NCBI RefSeq assembly: GCF_027942865.1
Contig: NC_134528.1
Location: forward strand, 29,571,732-29,635,731
Length of the DNA stretch: 64,000 nt
Direction: 5' to 3'
From: Odontesthes bonariensis
Taxonomy: Eukaryota; Chordata; Actinopteri; Atheriniformes; Atherinopsidae
Shown here: positions 11,610 to 21,900 of the stretch, in pieces
Layout: each line of letters opens with the position of its first letter
How positions within the stretch are numbered: the stretch's first letter is position 1
Notes under the pieces: model-generated
The model's database searches: none
The model's input: the letters and a program-made list of their open reading frames with translations, nothing else
What the model was told of the DNA's origin: nothing
Translations under genes and position numbers: made by a program

Positions 11610-14600
11610 GCGCGTCGGTCGACGTTGTTTATTTTATGGTAGAACAGGGATAAACTTGATCCCACATCTTAGTGAACTCAGGAGTGTTGCTTTACCGTTA
11701 TTTAACAACACTTTGTCGTCGAAGGTTTGTTTTGGGAGCCAAGGAGCAGACACCCCACAGGTCAGTGAGATAAACGCTGTAAAGCCAAACTGTTACAAGC
11801 AGCACTGTAGAAAACCCGTTGTTTGTTCTGACTTTCACAGGACAACGACACCCAGGTGCACATTCCAAAAGGTAAACTCACACACAAATATATTTAAAAG
11901 GTGATTCAGTAAATAGGAAGACCGGGGCTTGTTGTCACACTTTTTACTCTCTTATATATTTCTTGGAATCAATACATCATCATATATAAAACAAATGTGT
12001 ACCAGATGAAAGACATAAGTCTCAGGATATATATTTTGTATTCATATCATGTTCATATCTTGTGCCAGTGCATAGTCATAAGCAATCAAATAGAGACCGT
12101 GAACATGTGACAAGTTGCCCCGCCAACGGGTAAGTTATCACACTGGATTTTGCAATTAATAAAACAAGGACAAAATTATTCTTGTTATTTTTTTTACTTG
12201 AATGTGAATAAACCTTGACATAAAGCATTATGCCACATTAAACTAAAAATCCTGTAAAATCTATTCAAAAACACTAAAAGAAAACCTGACCTCACTTGTC
12301 GGACTCCTCATCTGGGTCGCAGTTCTGACATACGTACACTGATTTTCCGGGGGTGCGTTCTTCGTGGGCCCATCCTTTGCACATTATGCACGGCACCCAG
12401 GATTCTCCTGGGCGGCTGTTTCCAAATGGCTCTACACAGACCAGACACAGGCTCTCACCTGCTTCCGATGAGGAGTCAAATTCATATGCCAGCCTTCTCA
12501 CCTCAGATGGGGACAAACCAAAATAGATGTCAGATGATCTCTTAATATATTTCTCAAGCTGTAGTTCCATCTCTGTACTAAAAACCTGCCGTGGGGATTT
12601 GTACCCAGCCACTATAGTTGGGGACAGCTGTCTGACTGTGTATTTCAGCTGGGATGAATATCTTACAGTACCGAGCCAAGGTACGGCAGTGGTCATTAAA
12701 ATCCTTTGCTGTACTCCTGATTGACTTTTTAGCTCGGGTCACCTGTCTGACTGCCCTCAGCATCACGTCAGGCGCTGCACTGCCATGTTCTGCTTTTCTT
12801 TTGTAATTCCTGACCATGTCTTCGCACTTTCTCCTCACCTTTAAATCACTTTTTTTCTGTAAATATATGAAGTAAAAATTTCATTATGACAACTGCTGAT
12901 AAGCAGACTGTCTTTGTTTATTCAAATCATTTTTGAAAGTTGTTAGTCTGGGGTAACTTGTCACATGTGACAACTAACCCCCAGATGACTGAGACAAGTT
13001 GCCCCAAACTACCATGTTTGCTGATGCTAGCTCTAGCTCAAAGTTAGCTTAACACAGAGCAATGACTGAGGTATGACAGGATACCTTAATCTCTTCTCTA
13101 ACAAGTCCACATGTATCACTGCTTGGATATTTATCTGAAAGAACCTTGATTTTAAATATATAAAGTTAATATTTTTTGGTTAAGTGGTGCTCATCTCAAC
13201 GTACAATGTGTTGGTCTCTTCTCACACAGGACATGAGACCTGACCATGTCGAGGAAGGAAACTAGTATTCCACTTTTTAGCTCCCCCCTTTGGTGAAGAA
13301 GATAATTGCAGTGTGACAACTTACCCGTGTGGCATCAAGCCCCTGTCTCCTCTACTGTTTGGTATTATATCTTTCATCAGGAATATCTTCTTCTTTTGGG
13401 TGGTAGAGCGTCTGACGGTGTCCTACAGCAGAAGCAGTGGTCCTGGTGGTCAGCATGTCAACAAAGGTGATCAAATCGTTGTACCGCCACTGCCTCTGTC
13501 TCTATTTCTGTATAAAATGACTGTCAGGGCAACATTTTGATTTGTTCTGCAAGCCCTGGGGTAAAGTGTGGGATCAACACTCTTGGAGGGTGTGAATTTA
13601 GCTGTTTTATTTGGGAGGAACAACGCACGACACAACGCTGTTTTTAGTTAACAGCTTTTAATGACAGCTTTAATCGGACTTCGCTAACGGAAATCAACAT
13701 TCTTCCGTCTTTCCTTTTTTTTGTATCGTCATTGACAGATCAGCTTTGCACAGAGCCTTGTCATAGACCGCTTTGTTTTTTTCTTTTTCCATAATACATT
13801 TTCTGTGTGATTGAAGTATTTCCTCAGCATCATCAAGCCTTTTGATCGATTGAATGAGGAAGGTGTCCAGAATTTTATTGTACGCCAGTACATCTACTGC
13901 AGAGGCCTTGGCAGCCGTCTCTGCTGGTCCTTTACCTGACATCAACCCCATATCGTCAACGATGGTGGAAATGTGCTCGTTTTCTTCAGGCAGTCATCTT
14001 TCTGTGTTTCACTGGACCTGCACCAAACTAAGGTTCCAGCAGATTGGTGATTCATCTCTGAATATCACTTTGGTCTTGTCCTCCACAGTCTGTGGCCGCT
14101 TTTCTTCAGCCCACTGTGACCTTGTTCTCTTCTGTTTAGGTGTTGGTGGTGGAATTAAATTCTCACAGTTTGCTCATAAACTCTATTTCAAGGCATGCTG
14201 CTATGAGTTTTTTTGTCCTGCCCCTTTGACGTCTTCCTGTATGGTCTCCCTTTTAAAACCTTTGTTTTAATTTCCTTGCGATATGCTTTACAAAGCTGAA
14301 ATGTTCGGCTGTTAAATAAAGTAGTCCTGTGATATATATTTTTTTAACTAAAACACCTGAATTAACATTTTCCAAGAGCGATGATTATATATCTTTCTGC
14401 CAGGGGTTGTAGATCTGATGAAATTGTGTCTTAAATCTGATTCTCCATCCACAGTTAGCACAAAAGCAGAAGTCCGATTCCATCTGCACACGGCAGACTG
14501 GATCCCCGAGGATGTTCGGCAAAAAATCTTTCAAAAGGTCTGTCTGACTTGTTGCTGACGATTTTTTTTTTTTAATTTATTTATTTTTTTTAAACTCGCA

Positions 14601-15018
14601 CATCACAGTTGATAAAACTTTTTTAGTTATGTGGTGGTACATCTTTTTTTCCTGCGCTCTATAAAACAAACGGCACAGAACAAAAACCGCATGAATAAGG
14701 CCGGGGAGCTGCTGGTGACCTCGGAGATGAGCAGGAGTCAGCAGCGAAACCTCTCCGACTGCATACAGAAGATCTCCGCCATCATAGCCGAGGCCAGTGA
14801 GAAGCCCCATGAGCCAACAGCCGAAGACGTAGCTCTGAGGGAAGCCAGGTAGTACTTAGTAACACGCCGTTTGTCGATCCAGCGTGATCATTTATGTATC
14901 ATGAGTAAGTCTGATGTGAAATGTGTCGTGCAGGTTACAGAAGAGGGACAAGCAGCGACTCAAACAGAAGAAAATCCATTCAACTACCAAGCACAGCAGA
15001 CGAGTGGATTTTGACTGA
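11602..15018 (+). CDS. mrpl58: Large ribosomal subunit protein mL62 / peptidyl-tRNA hydrolase ICT1
   Basis: This is a mitochondrial release-factor-like protein of the 39S subunit that hydrolyses peptidyl-tRNA on stalled ribosomes. Exons by frame and GT-AG sites: 11602-11760, 11841-11871, 13407-13466, 14455-14537, 14679-14848, 14934-15018. They total 588 nt (195 aa plus stop; human about 206 aa). The N-terminus is Arg-rich and basic, as expected for a mitochondrial import signal. Exon 3 carries [11 protein letters not shown] with the catalytic GGQ motif. Exon 4 continues [20 protein letters not shown]. The C-terminal basic tail ([20 protein letters not shown]) is the part that enters the mRNA channel in this family. 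Overlapping AATAAA signals lie at 15100-15110. The first exon is taken to end at the CAG|gtcagtgag donor, which gives SQGADTPQ, resembling human SQGSDTA. Next to CDR2L as in human. Confidence 0.95.
11922..13345 (-). mobile_element. Pogo-like DNA transposon, internally deleted
   Basis: On the minus strand, 12578-12838 encodes [20 protein letters not shown], the psq-type helix-turn-helix start of fish pogo/Tigger-like transposases. In another frame, 12292-12600 encodes a segment with [17 protein letters not shown] and a Cys/His-rich tail ([28 protein letters not shown]), a PHD-like zinc finger. The DDE catalytic core between them is absent. The sub-terminal word GACAAGTTGCCCC recurs at about 12109 and 12991. 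Putative ends are GGGGCTTGTTGTCACAC at about 11924 and, inverted, GTGTGACAACTTACCC with CAAGCCCCTG near 13310-13345. Boundaries are approximate and no clean TA duplication was found. It lies in MRPL58 intron 2. Confidence 0.7.
13690..14160 (-). pseudogene. Unidentified minus-strand coding-like remnant in MRPL58 intron 3
   Basis: An open frame at 13694-13951 on the minus strand encodes 85 aa ([20 protein letters not shown] at its start). It is rich in Lys, Asp and Glu and looks alpha-helical or coiled-coil, for example [20 protein letters not shown]. Upstream on the same strand, a second open stretch at about 14010-14160 encodes [20 protein letters not shown] and then a TGA. The two are separated by stops, so this is either a broken gene, a processed copy, or two exons of a transposon gene. 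I do not recognise the family. Confidence 0.4.
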
Positions 15019-15125
15019 CTGTAATGTTTCCAGGTTTCGTGATTTTCATGTCTGTGGTGACGCACGACTTACTTAATTATTGCCTCTCATGCTCTGTTGA
15101 ATAAAATAAAGCAGAACACACTTTG
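15019..15125 (+). terminator. MRPL58 3' UTR and poly(A) signals
   Basis: Two overlapping AATAAA hexamers (15100-15105 and 15105-15110) follow the stop by about 80 nt, giving a short 3' UTR typical of a housekeeping gene. Confidence 0.75.
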
Positions 15126-15419
15126 AAGCTCACCTTTTATGCTGTTGAACAATACCAAAAAGTTTTATATGAACAATACATATAAAAACTAAACAAAGCC
15201 ATCTACTTTATGGAGTGAAGAAGATGAAACTTCTGTTAAAATTGGCTTTGTTCTTAGACATTATGAATGAAATAAGTCTCAGTACTTTTCCATGATGACC
15301 TAAAGTGATCCAGGAGTAGGGAGACAAAACAATTGGGAAAGCAAGGGCAGATTCACACACACACATTGTTTTGGGCTGATCCAGAGAATCTGACGAAGCA
15401 TGTTGAACCTACTCATGTT

Positions 15420-15640
15420 CAATCATACTCGGTCGAGTGAGAGTCCAACCTATGAGGCTATAAATGCAAATGATAAACCGGAAATCGGGGCTCTGTCTGA
15501 CGGATTCCTGCGAGAGTTCTGTCATACCGAGACCAGCGCTGAGATACTTCACTTGTTGCCATCAATAAAGTTTCATTTTCACTGGAATTGCTCCGGTCCG
15601 TTCTTGAGCTTCCAATTAAAAGAACCGAATCTAACACTTC
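15420..15640 (+). mobile_element. Possible LTR fragment (fossil)
   Basis: The stretch carries a TATA-like GGCTATAAATGC and, about 110 bp later, an AATAAAG signal followed by a short tail ending near CTAACA, the order expected in a retroelement LTR. No matching second LTR or internal genes are nearby and no target duplication could be defined, so this is only a weak call. Confidence 0.3.
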
Positions 15641-15829
15641 TAAATAATTTTGACTGTAAAAAAAACTACATTGATCCATTGTGGCTGGGCTGGGTGTTGT
15701 CTCTGCATAGACGCCTCGCTGTTATTTCCTCCTGTGCCGGTGACTGCACTCATTTACAATCCCTCAACCACTGCTCCACTCTCACCAGTCCACACTTTCA
15801 AGTATCATACAAAACATCCTTGTAACATG

Positions 15830-16092
15830 CTTGTATTCGCGATCTCGTTCTCTCGGTCACTACCCACAGCTCGTGACCATAGGTGAGAGTAGGAACATAG
15901 ATTGACCGGTAAATCGAGAGCTTCGCCTTCTGGCTCAGCTCCTTCTTCACCACGACGGGCCGGTGCAGAGCCCGCATCACTGCAGACGCCGCACCGATCC
16001 GTCTGTCAATCTCCTGTTCCATGCGTCCCTCACTCATGAACAAGACCCCGAGATACTTGAACTCCTCCACTTGGGGAAGGATCTCATTCATA
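15830..16092 (-). repeat. LINE 3' fragment (RTE-like clade)
   Basis: The minus strand encodes FKYLGVLFMSEGRMEQEIDR, then LSIYRSIYVPTLTYGHELWV, the C-terminal part of a fish LINE reverse transcriptase. About 60 residues are almost identical to the fragment at 61440-62020. It ends abruptly after the RSRIQA segment and is truncated on both sides. It is a relatively young copy judging by the similarity of the two fragments. Confidence 0.8.
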
Positions 16093-16253
16093 CAAAACAA
16101 AACATCTGAAATGGTTTTTAGGTGGTGCTACTTTTAAACATGAAAGAGCAAAAACTACATATGGTGAAACAGCATAATCGATAATCGAATGTATGATTTG
16201 ATTTTAATAATGAACAGTAAAGTAAGCCTTTAGCGCAAATGAACCATAAAAGA

Positions 16254-16325
16254 TAGCAGAGGATGGTTTCGATCCATCGACCTCTGGGTTATGGGCCCAG
16301 CACGCTTCCGCTGCGCCACTCTGCT
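16254..16325 (-). tRNA. Initiator tRNA-Met (CAT)
   Basis: The minus strand reads AGCAGAGTGGCGCAGCGGAA with anticodon stem-loop GGGCCCATAACCC and T arm GGTCGATGGATCGAAACC, closing with CTCTGCTA. The A1 start, the three G-C pairs of the anticodon stem and the A-rich T-loop (ATCGAAA) are hallmarks of eukaryotic initiator tRNA-Met. The length is 72 nt. A pol III TTTT stop lies within five bases downstream. It is intact and without intron. Confidence 0.97.
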
Positions 16326-16790
16326 CCTGTCGGTTAAAAGAGATCAATGGCGTTTTAAAGAAAAATCCGACCTATGTACCGTGGACTATGTATTTGTTTC
16401 TCATTCCATATGTTTTCGTACCAGAATGTGATGCTTGAACTTGAACGGTTTGTTGTAATTAGTTCGTTTTGTGTTTGTGTACAACTGAAACTCGCGGTCT
16501 GTCTTGAAGATAGCTTTAATGAAAAATTCTAAAAGGAAAGACTCCTATTTCCTGGTTAAACAAGGGTTAAAAAAAATACGTGCAGCTACTTTTTGCAACG
16601 TTAGCTTAACAAGCTGAGTTACTTATAGTTAGGGGATCTTTATTTTCGGGTGCTAGGTGTGTTATTTTTTATTATTCTTTTTAAGCGATTTGTTGGAACG
16701 TACCAGGACAATAACAACTTGCTGTCACGCTCGATTTTACCTGATCACGCAAAGTACTAAAACACAAATGAGCTGTTTAAGACCAAAAAG

Positions 16791-16863
16791 CGACCACGAA
16801 GGGACTCGAACCCTCAATCTTCTGATCCGAAGTCAGACGCCTTATCCATTAGGCCACGCGGTC
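16791..16863 (-). tRNA. tRNA-Arg (TCG)
   Basis: The minus strand reads GACCGCGTGGCCTAATGGAT with anticodon loop CTTCGGA (anticodon TCG) and T arm GAGGGTTCGAGTCCC, closing CGTGGTCG. The acceptor stem pairs fully, with one G-T wobble. The length is 73 nt, with a TTTTT pol III stop immediately downstream. It lies about 470 bp from the initiator tRNA in the same orientation. Confidence 0.97.
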
Positions 16864-17482
16864 TGAGTACTGATGGGAGGGCCGTGTCTGCCACAAATAG
16901 AACCCGGAAGACAATGTTGGAAAAGTATTGGAAGATCTATCTGCTTTTTCGACTGCCAATGAACGGACATGCGTTTCTGTTGAAATCCAGTGTGTGAACC
17001 CCTGTTTAACACATCGTAAATTCTTGCTGATTGTTGACAAAATGCTAGCCTAGCTTAACGACAGTACATATCTGTTGCTTACGGGGCTTAAGTTAATCCA
17101 AAGGTTAGTTAAATCGTCATTCTTTTCATCACAAAAGTGAACAGATAAAATAAACAATGTTTGTCGGTTTCATTTTGACGAGTTTAGCAATTACAATGAC
17201 AACGCTCTTCTGATGACAATCTCCGTGTATGCAAACTCACCCAAGCTCACTGGGCTCATGTCGATTAAAAAAACGTTGTGATACGTTTTTATACCCATTT
17301 ACAATTGTTTTTCGTACTATTCACTGGCTGTGACTAGTTTTACATTATGTGGTTTTATCTCAGGCGAACTGTGTCCACTCGCCCGAAACTTAATTCAGCA
17401 TTTATTAAGATTAAGATCCGATTTATTGGTTATCATGCATACATGCATACACACGAAATTTGTCCTCCGCTTTTAACCCATC
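16864..17482. other. Intergenic stretch with no recognised feature
   Basis: Between tRNA-Arg and the Harbinger element I see no coding sequence, RNA gene or clear repeat. An alternating purine-pyrimidine run (ATGCATACATGCATACACAC) lies near 17434. Confidence 0.5.
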
Positions 17483-17485
17483 CAG

Positions 17486-18966
17486 GGGCCCGTTGCACAA
17501 AAGTAGGATAAGGGAAGTGGGATATGTTCAGACGTAAGTTACCATGGAGATTTATTCTGTGAAGCTAGCCTGCTCCAGACCAGGCTAAGTTCCAGGATCT
17601 ATTTAATCTCATTCCTTATCTCAGTCAGCGGTCGCCACAATTGAAAACCAATATTTATTCCACTGCCTAGAACATATTGTTAAAACATTTAACTATACCC
17701 ACTATCATTTGTGATCATTAATTACAATCATTTTAGATAACTGATTATTTTAGATGAACCACTAGATAATTTAGTTTCCCCACAGACTACACATAAATTA
17801 CATCACCATATAAATATAAATACACATTAGAGAGTACCATGATGTTCCTTTATTGAACAAGGATGAATCAAAGCAAGTAAACCATCAGCTCCTTTCAAAA
17901 CTGAAGTCACACAGTACTCTACAAGACAAAAAGCACAGAATCAAAGCATGCAGTTTGAGACAAACTGTTTGTAAAAATGGGCTATACAAATAACATTGCC
18001 TTGCCTATACAGCACAAAAACCTAACAAAAATTCCTCTGCCATTGCAGGCCCAACTTAAAGCAACATGCATATTAATTAAAATAATTTAACACATATTGG
18101 TCTCTGACCAGCTGACCACAGTTGTCATCCGGGAAGATGGCAGGATTGTCCCAGTCTATGAGAGCTGGCACTCTGGGGGCCCTCTCCTTTCTCAGGCAGG
18201 CCACATTGTGGAGGACAGCACAGGCCACAATGATATCACATGCCCTGTCTGGGCTGACTCTCAGGTGGGTCAGACACAGAAAGCGTGCCTTCAGTAGGCC
18301 AAATGTGATTTCTATCCGGGCCCTTGTTCTGGCATGGGCATAGTTGTATGCCAGTTGTGCCTCCAGAGGGTCTGCAAATGGAGTGAGCCGAAAAGGCTGG
18401 CAGGCATACCCTCTGTCACCCAGCAATACACCCAGGAATTCACCTGTGAATACAAAATGTTACCATCACAACCTCATAAGTAGTGACAGTCTTAACACAG
18501 CCATGATGTTAAAAGTGGTTATCAATAGAGGTTCTGTGGCTCACCTTGTGATAGGCGCCGATAGATCTCTGAGTTCCGAAACACTCGGGAGTCATGGACC
18601 GAGCCGGGCCACTTTGCCACAACATTACTGATCAAATAGTCAGCATTGCAGACCATCTGAAATGATAAGATGTTAAACCAATTAATGCACATCACAGGCA
18701 ATGTACAGTGTTCATTAATCAACTTTATCAAAAGTCATGTTCACCTGTACATTGATGCTGTGGAAGTTTTTCCTCTTCACAAAATCCCCCTCATGGCCAC
18801 CTGAGGGGGATCTTATTTTGATGTGTGTGCAGTCCACTGCACCAATGACATTGGGGAAACCTGTAATACGATGCAATGAGTATCTTACTCTGAATGTTAA
18901 CATTGTAATTGTAACTGTAATTTAAAAAAAAAAAATGTCTAAATCCTACTTTTGTGCAACGGGCCC
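17486..18966 (-). mobile_element. PIF/Harbinger transposon with CAG target duplication
   Basis: The left end GGGCCCGTTGCACAAAAGTA and the right end, its reverse complement, form inverted repeats of about 25 bp at the exact element ends. Both are flanked by CAG (17483-17485 and 18967-18969), the CWG-type 3-bp duplication used by part of this superfamily. The 1481-bp body carries a HARBI1-like nuclease gene on the minus strand. Its 5' exon(s) are missing: only about 100 bp separate the first recognisable exon from the terminal repeat. No MYB-like second gene is present. Confidence 0.92.
18073..18860 (-). CDS. HARBI1-like DDE nuclease of the Harbinger element, N-terminus missing
   Basis: Three exons on the minus strand, 18860-18745, 18656-18545 and 18443-18073, join in frame at GT-AG sites. 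The first begins GFPNVIGAVDCTHIKIRSP with the first catalytic Asp. The second contains AKWPGSVHDSRVF with the second Asp. The third contains LLGDRGYACQPF and the catalytic Glu in ARTRARIEITFGLLKARF, and ends DQYVLNYFN and TAA. The exons are free of stops, so the catalytic triad looks intact. The roughly 120-residue N-terminal region normal for the family is not in the element. It probably cannot act alone. Confidence 0.85.
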
Positions 18967-18969
18967 CAG

Positions 18970-21900
18970 GTTTTTATCCCATATTCAAAAAACACTCACA
19001 CACAATAAGTAACACACATAAAATATACTGTATGAATGCTTTATTAACAGGGTAAAGTAAGTTTCGTTCAGTTATGGTATGAACAAATGACAGACCAGAC
19101 TAAACTTTAATGGTAATATCCTAGGAACTAATTATGCACACATTTAAACAAGGTAATAAAAGCAATGCAAAATAGATACCAATATTCTGGCAATATGTTA
19201 TTGACATTCACATTTAGGCACTGAAAAAGTTCAAAATAAAGTAAGACAGTCACACACATAAATATACAGGTAGAGTTTTAGATGAGCTAAATGCTAAAGA
19301 TGAGACCTTTCAAGTGCAATAGAAAAGGCCTTACAGTACAGAAGCCCCACAAGCCTTCTGAAAGTCATTTCAGGCTCTGGTTTAATGTTGCTTTATCTTT
19401 GCCAACTCATATTTTCCCTCACCTTACGCTCGAACCATTTAAAAATGCTGCAACTGTAAATGAAGCCTTTTATCTATTCATTTATCTTCAACACAGTAAG
19501 CCTTGAAAATTAAGACGAACCCTAATGTGTCACAAGTTAAAGGTTTCAGGCTCGGTTACGTCATGGCCATTAGGGAAGAATTGGGTATAAAATATCAGCT
19601 GCATTACGATTCAGTATAACAAAGCTTTACATGTAGAAGATCACCCAGAAAGAGGCATAGTTATTGTAGATTGTGAAAAAGGTGCAATATGTTGCAGGTT
19701 AGCTTTATAATTCGGCGTGACTGTTAGGTTTCAGAGAAAGCCCTGTGGTGAAGCTTTCTACTGGTTCCAGAGGGACTACACAGTGCGTCTGTTATGTTGT
19801 AGAAATAAAGAGAAGTGGTATTTAAAAAAGGCTCTACAGAATATTTAAAAAGGGTCTAAAAAGCAATCAAGCTGTCTTCATTCAGTGGCCTTTAAAAAAA
19901 ATTCTTACTGTCCCACCTATGACAGTAAAGTCTCTCCTTATTTTGCTCTTCAGTTGATCTGTTGGCTCCTCAACACCTTTGCATGCTTACACAGGAGTGT
20001 TCACACGGTATTCTTTATGACGAGTGTTTATAATTCCTTGAAATTGCCAAAACAACCATCAGCAGAGATTGTACTTTGCAACGGCTCTCTGACAGCAGCT
20101 TCATGGCATTTACTGGAATAACATCAGCATAATCAAAACCAATCACGCTTAATGAACAATCTCTTTCTATCTAACATCCACAGGAAAGGCTTTTTCGGCA
20201 CAACGCACAGGAGTCGAGGTGATGGGAACACAGTGGAGAAAGGGTGGTACGATCAATGTAACATAAGTTTCCAAATTGAGTTCATTTCCTAACATTATAC
20301 AGCTACGATCATTTCACTTGACCTCCAATCCCCACCGTGAATGAAAGAGGATGAAGAGATGAAAAAATTGTTTGGGTAATACTCTTACAGTTTAAACGCT
20401 AGATATGAAGCCACAGCCAGCCGTTTGTTCCCTTAGAGGGAGATCAGAGACGCACCGGGCAGCATCCTGTGGCGATAGTTTCCCAGAGTTTTTCCATTCA
20501 CACAGCCAGTCCTCCGACCGGACCAAATTCAGAATAATCTCTTTTCTTTGTTTGTTATCCCACTTAACACGGAACTGTGAATCAATCAAGCTGAAAAAGG
20601 AATCTAACTCAAGCGATGATGCAGTGTTGTGTCTACACAACCAAAAACTTAACAAAGAACCAATTGTTATTTGTTTTACCTCTAGGCTCTTAATTCTCGT
20701 TTTATTGGTAGCAGGACAAGGACAAATTTCACTGCACATTGTACTGTGTATGAGACAAATAAAACTATCTTGTATCTTAAATATTTGTAGCTTGTCACAA
20801 AGATACATCATTTGCTCCCAATCCTTTAGTCTTTAGTTTAGTAGAAAATGCCACGGATGATACTGTTTGAAAGACTTAAAATAGTATTTTTGTACCGAAG
20901 AGATGATTCCTAAAGAGCTACCAGTCTATAATTAAGTATATTTCAGCATGGTGCGTCTGTAAAAAAAGAGAAAAGTGGAGGACAAAAGAAAGAGTGAGCT
21001 CTAAAAAGTATCGGAAAGTGATGTCCTTAAGAAAAGGGGAAAAAATCCAGAGAATCAACATCCAAAGAAGAGCTTTGGAAAGCACTTCAAGAAGCCTGGA
21101 GAACTATTCCTTAAGAATACTTAAAGAAAGGACAAGACAGCTTTTCGAAGCGGTGCAAGGTTCATGAAAGCAGTGGTCTAGTATGCACTAGCTCAATTTT
21201 TTAATAGACTCTTCAGTCTCATTAAGCAGACACTCAAGAACAGTATTTGAAAAATTAAATTTCAGTCATATTTCACCACTGCTACCAGTTATGTGGTGGT
21301 GGTTTCCATTATGGCCATGCTCCCCTTTGAATTAAAATAAAGCTGTAAAATGACTGTGACTTAATGGTAGACAAGTAGCTATATTACCAGTTATGAACTC
21401 TGTGCACCATTAAGGTTTCACGCAGGTCACCGACTACATAATAACGGAGTGTACACAGTGGACTATATCTGGTGTTTTGCCATGCCCTGTTGGTCCCTGT
21501 GAAATGGACTGCACAGGCTATTCAGCCATGTTAACGCAAGGAGCAAAGGGAGCATAAAGGAACCCAAGCTCCCTGCTAAGGGAGCTTCCCTGACAAAAAA
21601 TCTTTGATTTGAAACAACCTACACTTTAACCAACGAAGGCAGTCCTCCCGCTATCCATTGCTCTGTTAATACAAGAATCTCAAATGTCTGTTACTGGTGT
21701 TTTTTATCTAGCACAGATGTTTAACATTCACATTGTTGTAAGTTACACAGCTATGCTAGGCAGTAAATGTTAGCTTAGCTTGTTAATAGGCTAGTTTTAA
21801 TAGTAGTGATAGCTTGTTTCCCTCATAGTATGAAATAACTTTTTTCACAGAGTTTTGAGTATTGTAATTTACATCACATAACCTCTTAAATCACTTCAAT

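Noticed and set aside
20392-20836. Overlapping antisense open frames of 139 and 143 codons
   Set aside because: No family resemblance, no splice context, and they sit in the probable CDR2L 3' UTR. Frames of this length occur by chance.
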